Part shown: positions 1 through 6,763 of the stretch, one piece after another
How positions within the stretch are numbered: the stretch's first letter is position 1
Layout: each line of letters starts with the position of its first letter
Assembly: GCA_964493205.1 (NCBI GenBank)
Contig: CAZBMJ010000052.1
Location: forward strand, 1-10,741
Length of the DNA stretch: 10,741 bases
Origin: CAZBMJ01 sp964493205
GTDB lineage: Bacteria > Myxococcota > UBA727 > JABDBI01
Direction: 5' to 3'
Notes under the pieces: model-generated
The model's database searches: none
What the model was told of the DNA's origin: nothing
Seen by the model: the letters and a program-made list of their open reading frames with translations, nothing else
Translations under genes and position numbers: made by a program

Positions 1-77
1 TCAGATTAACTAATCAATACTTATGGGTAATCATATGGTCAGGGCACGTAGAGAGTGGGCGATTAAACTTAGACACC

Positions 78-110
78 ATCTGCTTAAAATCCTTAACCTG
101 CCGCATATGC
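78..110 (+). repeat. Dispersed repeat copy at the left window end
   Basis: This 33-nt stretch matches the reverse complement of 10688-10720 at 31 of 33 positions; the shared core includes AAATCCTTAACCTGCCGC. It is therefore one copy of a dispersed repeat whose other copy lies inverted at the right end. The surrounding 1-177 has no convincing gene. Positions 43-56 (GGCACGTAGAGAGT) also match the reverse complement of 6663-6676 inside the MITE, so the left edge looks like a patchwork of repeat remnants. Confidence 0.75.
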
Positions 111-111
111 A

Positions 112-167
112 TTTGTATGAGCCGTTAGGTTTTTTTTATTTCAGGTTTATTAGCTGGCCTGCTTTTA
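112..167 (+). pseudogene. Rearranged fragment copy of the opgC-like gene
   Basis: Positions 115-167 repeat 683-757 of the downstream opgC-like gene nearly exactly, but lack 23 bases. The copy runs GTATGAGCCGTTAGG, then eight T, then directly ATTTCAGGTTTATTAGCTGG. In the gene the two parts are separated by a 14-nt spacer and a second run of nine T. The copy has one substitution (A for G at 120), and weaker similarity extends to about 112. The deletion is not a multiple of three, so reading is shifted and no functional product is expected. It lies 10 nt beyond the stop of the DUF3817 gene. It could be a genuine duplication followed by slippage between the T-runs, or an assembly artefact. Confidence 0.75.
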
Positions 168-177
168 TAAATTTTGC

Positions 178-459
178 TTAAGCAGATTTTTTAAAATAGA
201 CTTTTTCAAAATAAAAAGTACCAAAAGGAAGAATTGCTGCTAAATAGGCGAAAATATGTTTTTTAACAGGCCAGCTTTGCGCGATAGCATACCATAAAGC
301 CGCGCCACAATAGCCCAAGAATAAAAATCCGTGAAGCGGACCAAGAATTTTTACACCATGGGGCCAAGCAGCATAATATTTTAATGGCATTCCAAGAAAC
401 ATCAGGAGTAAGAATGAAGTGCCTTCAAGCCTGCCTAAGAGCAAAAACAAATTTCGCAT
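178..459 (-). CDS. DUF3817 family integral membrane protein
   Basis: A 93-residue protein with about three hydrophobic helices. It matches the DUF3817 (PF12823) layout: an N-terminal RLEGTSFLLLMFLGMPLKY stretch, a central GPLHGFLFLGY motif near residues 40-50, and a C-terminal LPFGTFYFEK motif near residues 77-86. Length is typical for the family. The start is supported by GGAG (complement of 467-470) 7 nt upstream of the ATG. The family is of unknown function and sits in the cytoplasmic membrane. It diverges from the opgC-like gene over a 103-bp shared upstream region. The family call rests on recalled motif similarity. Confidence 0.85.
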   Translation of the reverse strand: MRNLFLLLGRLEGTSFLLLMFLGMPLKYYAAWPHGVKILGPLHGFLFLGYCGAALWYAIAQSWPVKKHIFAYLAAILPFGTFYFEKVYFKKSA

Positions 460-562
460 GTGATAACTCCAAAAGTTAAATTTCTAAATTTGTATTTGGA
501 CTAAAGATGTTATTGCTGCAATAGCCACAAATTAACTCTATATTTGTTAATAAGGAACACTC
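460..562. promoter_or_regulatory. Divergent upstream region with small palindrome
   Basis: This 103-bp AT-rich gap must hold the promoters of the divergent DUF3817 and opgC-like genes. A 13-bp palindrome (TATTGC-T-GCAATA, 511-523) sits in the middle and could be an operator for either gene. TATATT at 539-544 is a possible -10 element for the plus strand, but no well-spaced -35 is visible. The ribosome-binding sites are GGAG on the minus strand (467-470) and AAGGA at 552-556 on the plus strand. The regulatory role is inferred. Confidence 0.35.
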
Positions 563-1660
563 ATGAGTTTATCTCGCTTAATACAAATTGATGCCTTACG
601 GGGTTTATTGCTCATTATGATGACAGCAGATCATCTTTTGTTATGGCCCTTTAACTTTTGGCCTACTTTCTATGCTCATGCGTATGGGCCGTTAGGTTTT
701 TTTTCTGCAGCAGAAGGATTTTTTTTTATTTCAGGTTTATTAGCTGGCCTGCTTTTAGCCACTAAGTCTCAAGCCATTTTAGGAAATTTAAGAGGGCGAT
801 TATGGAAACTTTATATAGGTAATTTTTTATGCTTAAGCATTTTTACTCTAAGTATATTCTTAGTGCCGAATTTTTTTGTTCAATGGAGTGAATCAGAGTG
901 GTATCGGCCATTGTTAGAACATCCTCTTGAGTTAACGTTGCTTGCAGGGCTTTTTCTTTATTTGCCGCCATTTTTTAATATTTTGCCAGTATATTTTGTT
1001 TTTTTTCTATCACTTCCTTTAATTTATTTTATGTTAAAAACAAAAAAAGTTATTTGGCTTTTACTAGGCTCAAGTATTATTTGGTTTTTAGGACAATTTT
1101 CTTTATTAGAGCAAATAGAAAGTTTGGTAAAAAAATTTATTCCTCTGGCTTATTTAGGGTGGTTTGATATTTTTTCTTGGCAAATTTTATTTGTCATAGC
1201 AGTGATATGTGGCTACTATTTTGGTTTAGGAAAAATCACAAAATTTATTAAAAGCCCAAATAAAGGCTTAATTTTTCTAAATTTAGTATTTTGTATTGTG
1301 TGTTTCTTTGCCCGTCATGGTTTATGCTTGGCAGATATAAATTGGGGAAAGTGGTCCGATGTTCAAAGTTTGGGTTTTTTACGTCTAATAAATTTTCTTA
1401 GTGCTACCTATTTGATTACTTTGTTGCTCAATAAAACTAAAATTTTGCAACTGCCTATCATAGCTTTATTAGGCCGTTCTTCTTTGAGCGTTTTTTTGTA
1501 TCATTCATGCTTAGTGTATTTTTTAGCAGCTTTTAAAAATCAAATAGATGGACTTTCTAATCCTCTTAAGATAACAGTTTTTTGTCTATCTTTATTAAGT
1601 TTATATTTGCCAATCTATTTTAATTATTTAAAATCTCTACGATATTATTATAGACTCTGA
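563..1660 (+). CDS. opgC: OpgC-like polytopic membrane acyltransferase homologue
   Basis: A 365-residue protein with about ten hydrophobic segments. The N-terminus has the R-x(4)-D-ALRG pattern (residues 5-14) with a nearby DHL. SAAEGFFFISGLLAG (48-62) matches the conserved AAE-F-F-x-G-L block of OpgC proteins (PF10129). A central LPVYFVFFLSLPL resembles the family's LP-x-Y segment, and a late LGRSSLSVFLYH (about residue 310) matches the LGR-x-S-L motif. OpgC proteins add succinyl groups to periplasmic glucans at the inner membrane. Substrate and acyl donor here are unknown, and no glucan synthesis genes (opgG/opgH) are present. AAGGA at 552-556 lies 6 nt before the ATG. Several poly-T tracts occur, and part of 683-757 is duplicated at 115-167. 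A generic acyltransferase_3 or DUF1624 protein is the alternative. Confidence 0.75.
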   Translation: MSLSRLIQIDALRGLLLIMMTADHLLLWPFNFWPTFYAHAYGPLGFFSAAEGFFFISGLLAGLLLATKSQAILGNLRGRLWKLYIGNFLCLSIFTLSIFLVPNFFVQWSESEWYRPLLEHPLELTLLAGLFLYLPPFFNILPVYFVFFLSLPLIYFMLKTKKVIWLLLGSSIIWFLGQFSLLEQIESLVKKFIPLAYLGWFDIFSWQILFVIAVICGYYFGLGKITKFIKSPNKGLIFLNLVFCIVCFFARHGLCLADINWGKWSDVQSLGFLRLINFLSATYLITLLLNKTKILQLPIIALLGRSSLSVFLYHSCLVYFLAAFKNQIDGLSNPLKITVFCLSLLSLYLPIYFNYLKSLRYYYRL

Positions 1661-2355
1661 AAGCGCTGTGCTCCAAGATTTCTTGAAGGCAATTTTATAT
1701 TTTTTCTTTCCTTTTCATTTTGTAAAAGTTTTTTTATTTTATTCCCTAGGGTAGATGGTGTACATATTTTAGCTGCTTTATAATCTAGGAAAAGGTTTAG
1801 GCCATTTAGAAATCTTTCTCCAGTAACTTGCATTATCGAATCTTCATTATCCAATAAAATTACCATTCCATCTATTTGTTGTTGCACTAATTTGTTATTA
1901 ATCTTTTCCCACTGTTCATTTTTTAATGGAAACTGGTTAGTTAATCTCGCAGCTAAATGTGATAAGTCTTTATTTGTACGAATAGGCTTTTTATCAATAC
2001 CCATTAACTCACCAGTTTTCCATTTTATTGCATATAAATAACTACCTATCATAAAAGTAGTTGGGGTATTAATTTTGGAGACAGTGCGAGTATACTCAAT
2101 GATAAGTTTTAAAAGATCGATTCTTGATTTTGATGGTAACCCAGTTATATCCAACGTTGATTGTAATCCAGCACTATATTCCCTTTTAAATAATTCAAAG
2201 AACTGAGCTACTTTAAAATTATTAATGTTTGGGGGAAGAACAGAAAGCTCTGAAGAATTTTTATAATAATTAATAAGATCGTCGTAAGAAAAAGAAGAAA
2301 AAGATAAAAAAGATGTAGTGAAAAAAGCAACAAAAGTTAAATGAATATACTTCAT
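1648..2355 (-). CDS. Secreted protein of unknown function
   Basis: A 235-residue protein with a clear Sec signal peptide: one Lys at position 2, a hydrophobic stretch over residues 4-19, and a probable signal peptidase I site after S23 (SFS before Y24). There is no lipobox Cys and no further membrane segment, so a soluble periplasmic or secreted product is expected. The mature part is mixed alpha/beta-like and rich in Lys and Asn, with a basic tail (KERKNIKLPSRN). I recognise no domain. AGGA (complement of 2363-2366) lies 7 nt before the ATG. Its last 13 nt overlap the end of the convergent opgC-like gene with no terminator between them. Three 9-bp tandem repeats lie directly upstream. It appears monocistronic. 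Confidence 0.75.
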   Translation of the reverse strand: MKYIHLTFVAFFTTSFLSFSSFSYDDLINYYKNSSELSVLPPNINNFKVAQFFELFKREYSAGLQSTLDITGLPSKSRIDLLKLIIEYTRTVSKINTPTTFMIGSYLYAIKWKTGELMGIDKKPIRTNKDLSHLAARLTNQFPLKNEQWEKINNKLVQQQIDGMVILLDNEDSIMQVTGERFLNGLNLFLDYKAAKICTPSTLGNKIKKLLQNEKERKNIKLPSRNLGAQRFQSL

Positions 2356-2366
2356 AATTAGATCCT

Positions 2367-2393
2367 AAAGTTGATAAAGTTAATAAAGTTAAT
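2367..2393. repeat. Three tandem 9-bp repeats upstream of a secreted-protein gene
   Basis: AAAGTTGAT (2367-2375), AAAGTTAAT (2376-2384) and AAAGTTAAT (2385-2393) are contiguous, with one variable base. They start 12 nt upstream of the ATG of the minus-strand 235-residue secreted protein, overlapping the 5' side of its ribosome-binding region. The 9-bp period is not a helical turn. They may lie in the untranslated leader or serve as a regulator site, but no function is shown by the sequence. Confidence 0.7.
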
Positions 2394-2517
2394 GTTCCAT
2401 TGAACAAGTAAGTTTTCTACTAATGATTAAATTAAAGACTTATTATTATTTTGCAAGACTTATTCTATTAAATTTAAATAATTATTAAATTTTTTTTCAA
2501 AATCATTTTCTAAACAA

Positions 2518-2536
2518 ATGCTATTATTAATAGCAT
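2518..2536. promoter_or_regulatory. 19-bp perfect palindrome between arfB and the secreted-protein gene
   Basis: ATGCTATTA (2518-2526), one T, then TAATAGCAT (2528-2536) form a perfect palindrome. It lies 36 nt beyond the arfB stop and about 160 nt upstream of the next minus-strand gene. It could be a weak AT-rich terminator for the ABC-arfB operon or an operator for the secreted-protein gene. Read on the minus strand it is followed by TTGTTT, a poor U-tract. The flanking 2401-2571 is otherwise AT-rich with no gene. Confidence 0.4.
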
Positions 2537-2571
2537 AAATTTTTTCTTATATTTTTTATCAATACAAATTT

Positions 2572-3006
2572 CTAGTTCTCTGGGCTAACTAAAAAGTTTC
2601 GTAATTTTTTGGTGACTCCACGCTTTTTTTTAGTTTCTATTCTTCGATTTTTGGAGCCTAGTGTGGGTTGGCTAGCAACACGTTTTTTAATAGGCTTTAG
2701 GGCTTCTAGTAATATTTTAGTTAAACGCTCCCTAGCAATATCTTTGTTTCTTAACTGGCTTCTTTCTGAATCCACGTGAATTAAAATATCTCCATCACCA
2801 ACTAATCTAAAACGCAATTTATTAATAATTTGCTCTAGTTCATGGGCTGAGAAAGCAGTTGAGCTAAAAAGATTCCATCGTAGGGATACTTTTGAACTAG
2901 TTTTATTAACATGCTGGCCACCAGGGCCACTGGCTTTGCTAACGCTAATTATTAGTTCTGAACCTGGAATGGTAATTTTGTTATTTATTCTTAAGTCTGC
3001 TTCCAT
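2572..3006 (-). CDS. arfB: Peptidyl-tRNA hydrolase ArfB (ribosome rescue)
   Basis: ArfB (YaeJ/ICT1 family) hydrolyses peptidyl-tRNA on ribosomes stalled at mRNA ends. The protein has the catalytic GGQ in GPGGQHVNKTSSKV and a basic C-terminal tail (PIKKRVASQPTLGSKNRR, then KKKRGVTKKLRN) of the kind that enters the empty mRNA channel. It lacks the codon-recognition domains of RF1/RF2. I chose the ATG at 3006 (144 aa). It places GGQ at residues 29-31, near the E. coli position, and leaves a 4-nt gap after the ATPase stop. An in-frame ATG at 3027 would add seven residues and overlap the ATPase gene by 17 nt. Neither start has a strong Shine-Dalgarno, so translational coupling to the ATPase gene is likely. 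It is last in the ABC transporter operon, an apparently unrelated function. Confidence 0.92.
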   Translation of the reverse strand: MEADLRINNKITIPGSELIISVSKASGPGGQHVNKTSSKVSLRWNLFSSTAFSAHELEQIINKLRFRLVGDGDILIHVDSERSQLRNKDIARERLTKILLEALKPIKKRVASQPTLGSKNRRIETKKKRGVTKKLRNFLVSPEN

Positions 3007-3010
3007 ATGT

Positions 3011-3763
3011 TTAATCCAGCTGACCATGCATTATAAGATTAGCGCATTGTTGCAAATTAATATTGCCTCTTTCAAAATTGGCAACACTATGACCTCTATG
3101 GAGTATGACCACGTTATCTACAATACGTTCAATATGATGAAGGGTATGGGTAATAAAAATAACTGCAATGCCTGAAATAGCTGCCTCTTTTATATAGTCA
3201 AGCACAGCTTCAGTTTGCCCTACAGATAAAGCGCTGGTTGGTTCATCAAGAATTAACAACTTTGCTCCAAAAAATCTTGCTCTAGCAATGGCTATTGCTT
3301 GTCGTTCGCCACCTGAAAGTTTACTCACATTATCGTTAGGATCAAGTTTACGCTTTAGACCCATATTTTTAAGTTCTTTAAAAACTGTTTCACGCATGAA
3401 GTTTTGATCAAGCCATGTTAGTGGCCCCAAGGATTTAATTGGTTCACAGCCTAAGAAAAAGTTGCGAGCAATAGAAAGTTGGTTTACTAAGCCCAAATGT
3501 TGATAAACAGTTTGAATACCTAGTTTACGAGCCTGTTGTGGACTAAAATTATTGTGGTCTAACTCATTACCTTCCCAATAAATTTTACCTGCACTGGGCT
3601 GATGAATGCCTGCGATAATTTTAATCAACGTAGACTTACCAGCACCATTGTCGCCTAACAAAGCCAAAACTTCACCGTTTTTAACGCTTAAGCTTAGATT
3701 ATTGAGAATTTGTATGGGACCAAAATTTTTTTCAATACCAACAAGTTTTAATCTGGTTGGCAT
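3011..3763 (-). CDS. Sugar-type ABC transporter ATP-binding protein (single domain)
   Basis: A 250-residue nucleotide-binding protein that powers uptake through the adjacent permease. Visible motifs are Walker A GDNGAGKST (37-45), Q-loop Q88 in VYQHLGLV, signature LSGGERQ (149-155), Walker B LLILDEPT (169-176) and the switch histidine H206 in ITHTLHH. The VYQ-x-L-x-LV block and the single nucleotide-binding domain resemble FrcA-type ATPases rather than RbsA/AraG, which have two domains in about 500 residues. The ATG at 3763 follows the permease TGA by 2 nt, with AAGAGG at the permease 3' end as ribosome-binding site. An upstream in-frame ATG at 3850 would add residues encoded within the permease gene and is not credible. 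The substrate cannot be read from this protein. Confidence 0.92.
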   Translation of the reverse strand: MPTRLKLVGIEKNFGPIQILNNLSLSVKNGEVLALLGDNGAGKSTLIKIIAGIHQPSAGKIYWEGNELDHNNFSPQQARKLGIQTVYQHLGLVNQLSIARNFFLGCEPIKSLGPLTWLDQNFMRETVFKELKNMGLKRKLDPNDNVSKLSGGERQAIAIARARFFGAKLLILDEPTSALSVGQTEAVLDYIKEAAISGIAVIFITHTLHHIERIVDNVVILHRGHSVANFERGNINLQQCANLIMHGQLD

Positions 3764-3765
3764 AA

Positions 3766-4719
3766 TCAGGCCTCTTCTTGAAGTCGTTTTAGATTGGTAT
3801 TCATGATGACTGCCATGACTAAAATGGCCCCTACCAATGCTCGAAACCAATACGTAGAAACCCCAGCTTGTACAAGGCCACTGGCAAGCACGCCCATAAT
3901 AAGTGTGGCTAGAAATGTACCAAGCATGGTGCCTGCTCCCCCACTAAGAGTGCTGCCACCAATTACAGCTATGGCAATAGCGCGCAGTTCATATTGTTCA
4001 CCAGCCGTGGGCGATAGACTTAACATATGAGCGTATTGAATAACGCCAGCTAGGGAAGCAAGAAGTCCAGTGATGATAAAACATAACATTTTGATGCGTT
4101 CTACTTTGACACCCATACAAAATGCTGCTTCTTGGTTGGCGCCCGTGGCCATAATAAGATTGCCCAAGGGATGATAGTTTAAAATGTATAAAAAATAAAC
4201 ACTCAAAGCAAGCCACCATAAAAGCGATGATTTAAAGCCATACCCTAAATCAGCAACAAACCAACCTAGCACTGAATTTGATTCCATGGCAGCAATGGGA
4301 AAGCCGTCTGTTACTACCAAAACAAGGCCACGAAAGATCAGCATAGTCCCTAGAGTAGTGATAAATGAGGGTATGCGAGTTTTAAGTGTAATAAATCCAT
4401 TTATAAACCCAATGCTGCCCCCACATACCATAGCGCATAATAAAGCTATTAGTGGATTAATACCAAATGACGTTGTTAAAAGAGCGAAGACCATGCCTGA
4501 TAGAGCAAAGTTGGAGCCCAATGAAAGATCAAATTCACCAGCTATCATCAGAATAGTAGCACCTAACGCTAGAATGCCCATTTCAGTGGAAACGCTTGCG
4601 ATGGACGAGAATGTTGGTAGTGAAAAAAAATTATCACTAAGCACAGAAAAAATCATTATTAATAAAATTAAAGCAAACATCACACTGGTTTCTTTAGTGT
4701 TGAGTACCTTGCTTATCAT
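3766..4719 (-). CDS. Sugar-type ABC transporter permease (RbsC/FrcC family)
   Basis: A 317-residue inner-membrane protein of the BPD_transp_2 family (PF02653), with roughly eight to ten membrane segments. Diagnostic blocks are GEFDLSLGS (61-69, the family's G-x-DLS-GS motif), the cytoplasmic coupling region ATGANQEAAFCMGVKVERIK (191-210), and AVIGGSTLSGGAGT (251-264). It forms the translocation path for the substrate delivered by the upstream binding protein. Its ATG is 2 nt after the binding-protein stop and its TGA is 2 nt before the ATPase start, so the three genes are co-transcribed and probably translationally coupled. Length is normal. Only one permease gene is present, so a homodimer is expected. 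Confidence 0.93.
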   Translation of the reverse strand: MISKVLNTKETSVMFALILLIMIFSVLSDNFFSLPTFSSIASVSTEMGILALGATILMIAGEFDLSLGSNFALSGMVFALLTTSFGINPLIALLCAMVCGGSIGFINGFITLKTRIPSFITTLGTMLIFRGLVLVVTDGFPIAAMESNSVLGWFVADLGYGFKSSLLWWLALSVYFLYILNYHPLGNLIMATGANQEAAFCMGVKVERIKMLCFIITGLLASLAGVIQYAHMLSLSPTAGEQYELRAIAIAVIGGSTLSGGAGTMLGTFLATLIMGVLASGLVQAGVSTYWFRALVGAILVMAVIMNTNLKRLQEEA

Positions 4720-4721
4720 AA

Positions 4722-5648
4722 TTAACGCACACCAATATTATTTTTTTGTATGAAGGCCATACCAGTATTTATATCCGCAGGTGCTAGTGCAAAACGAGAT
4801 TTTAGATCAAGCTCTATAAGCGCCATATAGCCTTGCATGAATGGCTGCTGATCAACACTCATACTCAAAGCATTATTTTTTATTTGTTCCAAAGTTAGTG
4901 GCGTAATATCAAAACTTGCTTGTAAAAGCTTGGGATGCTCTTTTTGAAGACTTCGAGAAGCCGCATGAATACCAAAAGAACCCACAAAAAATATAGCAGA
5001 AGTATTGGGGTTTTTTTGTAGATAACTTTGAATAATTTGTTGAGCCTGAGCAGCATCCACTGAAACATCTAGTTTATCTACCATAATATTATTTTTTTCA
5101 AGCTCGTTTTTTATTCCAAGATAGCGACGTTCAAGACCCACGTGGCCTGCTTGATGAATAGCTACCACCACGCGATCTTTTAAGCCATTAGTGGCCCAAA
5201 TTTCGCCAGCTAATTTTTGGCCAGCAATTATATCATCCATGCCAATGAAAGCTAAATAAGGATTATTAGCCTTTGCGTGAGCATTAGGATGCGTATTAAA
5301 AGCAATGACTGGTATACCTTGTTTTTGAGCTTCTTTAAGGCTTCTAGAAAAAGCTTGGTCATCAGGAATACTTAAAGCAATACCTTGTGGTTTGGCAGCA
5401 ATAGCAGCATCTAGGAGTTCTACTTGTCTTGCTATATCATTGGCAGTTTCTGGAGCTAAGATTTGTAAATTAATTCCAAGAACTCTTTGAGCTTCTTTTG
5501 CTCCACTAAATACAATATTCCAAAAAGGGTCTCCAGGACCCGCATGTGACACTAAAAAATAGTGTTGCTCACTCTTGTTTTGAACTTGATTATTTTTCTG
5601 GCAACCAAAAAAAATTACCAACACCAATAAGTATATTATTCTCAGCAT
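4722..5648 (-). CDS. Lipoprotein sugar-binding protein of an ABC importer
   Basis: A 308-residue periplasmic-binding protein of the type I, Peripla_BP_4 (PF13407) class. The N-terminus is a lipoprotein signal: a short hydrophobic stretch, then FFGC with the acceptor Cys at 16, followed by Gln. A polar linker leads into the mature fold, which begins with HAGPGDPFWNIVFSGAKEA, typical of the family's first strand and helix. Later landmarks are the IPVIAFNTHP strand and a late FDITPLTLEQI region near the hinge. It should capture a small sugar or sugar-like solute and hand it to the permease; the ligand is not recognisable. Lipidated binding proteins are usual in Gram-positives and less common in Gram-negatives. 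No Shine-Dalgarno is apparent before the ATG. It is first in the operon. Confidence 0.88.
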   Translation of the reverse strand: MLRIIYLLVLVIFFGCQKNNQVQNKSEQHYFLVSHAGPGDPFWNIVFSGAKEAQRVLGINLQILAPETANDIARQVELLDAAIAAKPQGIALSIPDDQAFSRSLKEAQKQGIPVIAFNTHPNAHAKANNPYLAFIGMDDIIAGQKLAGEIWATNGLKDRVVVAIHQAGHVGLERRYLGIKNELEKNNIMVDKLDVSVDAAQAQQIIQSYLQKNPNTSAIFFVGSFGIHAASRSLQKEHPKLLQASFDITPLTLEQIKNNALSMSVDQQPFMQGYMALIELDLKSRFALAPADINTGMAFIQKNNIGVR

Positions 5649-5803
5649 GAGGGTAAAACAATCAAAAAATATAATCTATTCTCAAAGTTTATCTGTAGCC
5701 AACAAACCTAAGCCTTACCCTATAGTTTTAATATTATAAGTATTGACTCAGGCTTTTAATTGATTGATTGTAATTTTCTCGCAACGACGCTAAAAGGCTT
5801 CAA
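5649..5803. promoter_or_regulatory. Divergent promoter region between ABC operon and SDR gene
   Basis: This 155-bp gap separates the minus-strand ABC operon from the plus-strand SDR gene. For the ABC operon, TTGGCT (complement of 5697-5702) and TAGATT (complement of 5673-5678) have an 18-nt spacer. For the SDR gene, TTGACT at 5743-5748 is a good -35 match, but the best downstream -10 candidates (GATTGT at 17 nt, TGTAAT at 20 nt) are poor. The SDR ribosome-binding site is AAGG at 5794-5797, 6 nt before the ATG. Promoter positions are tentative. Confidence 0.35.
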
Positions 5804-6601
5804 ATGAAAAAGTTTAACGACAAAGTTGTATGGATAACTGGTGCTAGCAGTGGCATTGGGTATGAGCTAGCCAAAAGTTTTTATGAAGAAGGTGCTTTTT
5901 TGGCACTCTCAGCTAGGCGTTTGGAACGCTTACAAAGTTTACAAGCAAGCTTAGGCCCTCGAGCAAAAGTGTATGAACTTGATGTGCAGGACAAAGAACA
6001 AGTTTTTATAACAGCTCAAAACATAGTAAGTGACTTTGGTAAACTTGATATTGTAATCGCTAATGCTGGCTATAGCGTTGTGGGGCCTTTTGTTACTACT
6101 GAGGAAAGCGTTTGGCGCCGATTATTTGATACTAACGTTTTTGGAGTTATTTGGACATTACAAGCAGCTATTCCTTATTTAAAAATTACTAAGGGCAGCA
6201 TTGCTATAATGTCTAGTATTGCTGGCAAAATTGGTATTGGTAATACTTCTGCCTATGCCGCTTCTAAATTTGCGTTGATGGGTTTTGGTAATGCTTTATA
6301 CCAAGAGCTTTATAAAGATGGCGTTTCTGTAAGTATAATTGCCCCTGGTATAATAGAATCTGAGATATCTATGGTAGATAATTATGGGCAGCTAAATTTA
6401 GCTCGCAGTGATAAACGTCCTAAATATTTCATGTGGTCAGCTCAAAAAGCTTCTAACTATATAGTAAAAAAGATTTTTTTAAGAAAAAGAGAGATTATTG
6501 TTACTAATCATGGCAAATTTGGGGATTTTTTAGTACGCTATTTCCCCAATTTTACCTATTGGTTACTAGCTAGCCTTGGGTTTACTTCTCGCAAAGAATA
6601 A
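5804..6601 (+). CDS. Short-chain dehydrogenase/reductase (SDR)
   Basis: A 265-residue classical SDR, an NAD(P)-dependent oxidoreductase with a Rossmann fold. All hallmarks are intact: cofactor motif TGASSGIG (12-19), NAG (87-89), structural N111, catalytic S138 in IMSSIAG, Y151 and K155 in the YAASK pattern, and PG at 181-182. Arg38-Arg39 after the second beta strand (ALSARRLERL) suggests NADP(H) preference by family rule. The C-terminal part (FLVRYFPNFTYWLLASLGF) is hydrophobic and may associate with membrane. The substrate is unknown. AAGG at 5794-5797 supports the start. Without the MITE that follows it, the gene would lie about 27 nt from the deoxynucleoside kinase gene, so the two were probably one operon. 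Confidence 0.92.
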   Translation: MKKFNDKVVWITGASSGIGYELAKSFYEEGAFLALSARRLERLQSLQASLGPRAKVYELDVQDKEQVFITAQNIVSDFGKLDIVIANAGYSVVGPFVTTEESVWRRLFDTNVFGVIWTLQAAIPYLKITKGSIAIMSSIAGKIGIGNTSAYAASKFALMGFGNALYQELYKDGVSVSIIAPGIIESEISMVDNYGQLNLARSDKRPKYFMWSAQKASNYIVKKIFLRKREIIVTNHGKFGDFLVRYFPNFTYWLLASLGFTSRKE

Positions 6602-6619
6602 TTCATGATGCCATGAATT
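6600..6619. repeat. 20-bp inverted repeat at the SDR stop, beside the MITE
   Basis: AATTCATG (6600-6607) and CATGAATT (6612-6619) form a perfect 8-bp stem with loop ATGC. It begins within the SDR stop codon and its right arm overlaps the MITE target duplication. No T-run follows, so it does not look like an intrinsic terminator. It may have been a preferred insertion site for the element or a small mRNA hairpin in the original SDR-kinase spacer. Confidence 0.6.
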
Positions 6620-6666
6620 AGGAGCTGTATCTTATACACAAGTTAAAAGCGCTGTTTAGTTACTCT

Positions 6667-6698
6667 CTACGTGCCGTCGGCTTGTCCGCGGCAACCAG
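6667..6698 (-). repeat. Left hairpin module of the MITE
   Basis: Read on the minus strand this begins CTGGTTGCCGCGG, with ACAAG as loop, then the returning stem and ACGTAG. On the plus strand the stem is TGCCGTCGG (6672-6680) against CCGCGGCA (6686-6693), with one bulged T. It aligns to the right module at about 25 of 32 columns, the differences being mostly transitions, so the two are diverged inverted copies. Confidence 0.75.
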
Positions 6699-6732
6699 AT
6701 AATTAATTTTTTACAATGTAAGAATTAGTTTT

Positions 6733-6763
6733 CTGGATACCGTGAACAAGTCACGGTACGTAG
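6733..6763 (+). repeat. Right hairpin module of the MITE
   Basis: The module starts CTGGA. TACCGTGA (6738-6745) and TCACGGTA (6751-6758) form a perfect 8-bp stem around loop ACAAG, followed by ACGTAG. The stem differs from the left module at paired positions (C to T opposite G to A), so pairing is kept despite sequence change, as expected if the folded form matters. Confidence 0.75.

Noticed and set aside
2936..3175. Plus-strand open frames inside the ABC-arfB operon (also near 3606, 3794 and 4286)
   Set aside because: They are antisense to strongly supported genes, have no recognisable domains and no convincing ribosome-binding sites.
3764..3850. Upstream start of the ATPase at 3850
   Set aside because: It would translate the 3' part of the permease gene in another frame into a non-homologous leader. 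The ATG at 3763 follows the permease stop by 2 nt with a good ribosome-binding site.
3998..4219. Minus-strand 73-codon frame within the permease gene
   Set aside because: It is an out-of-frame shadow of the permease coding sequence.
6600..6619. Hairpin after the SDR gene as an intrinsic terminator
   Set aside because: No T-run follows on either strand, and the original 27-nt spacer to the kinase gene suggests an operon.
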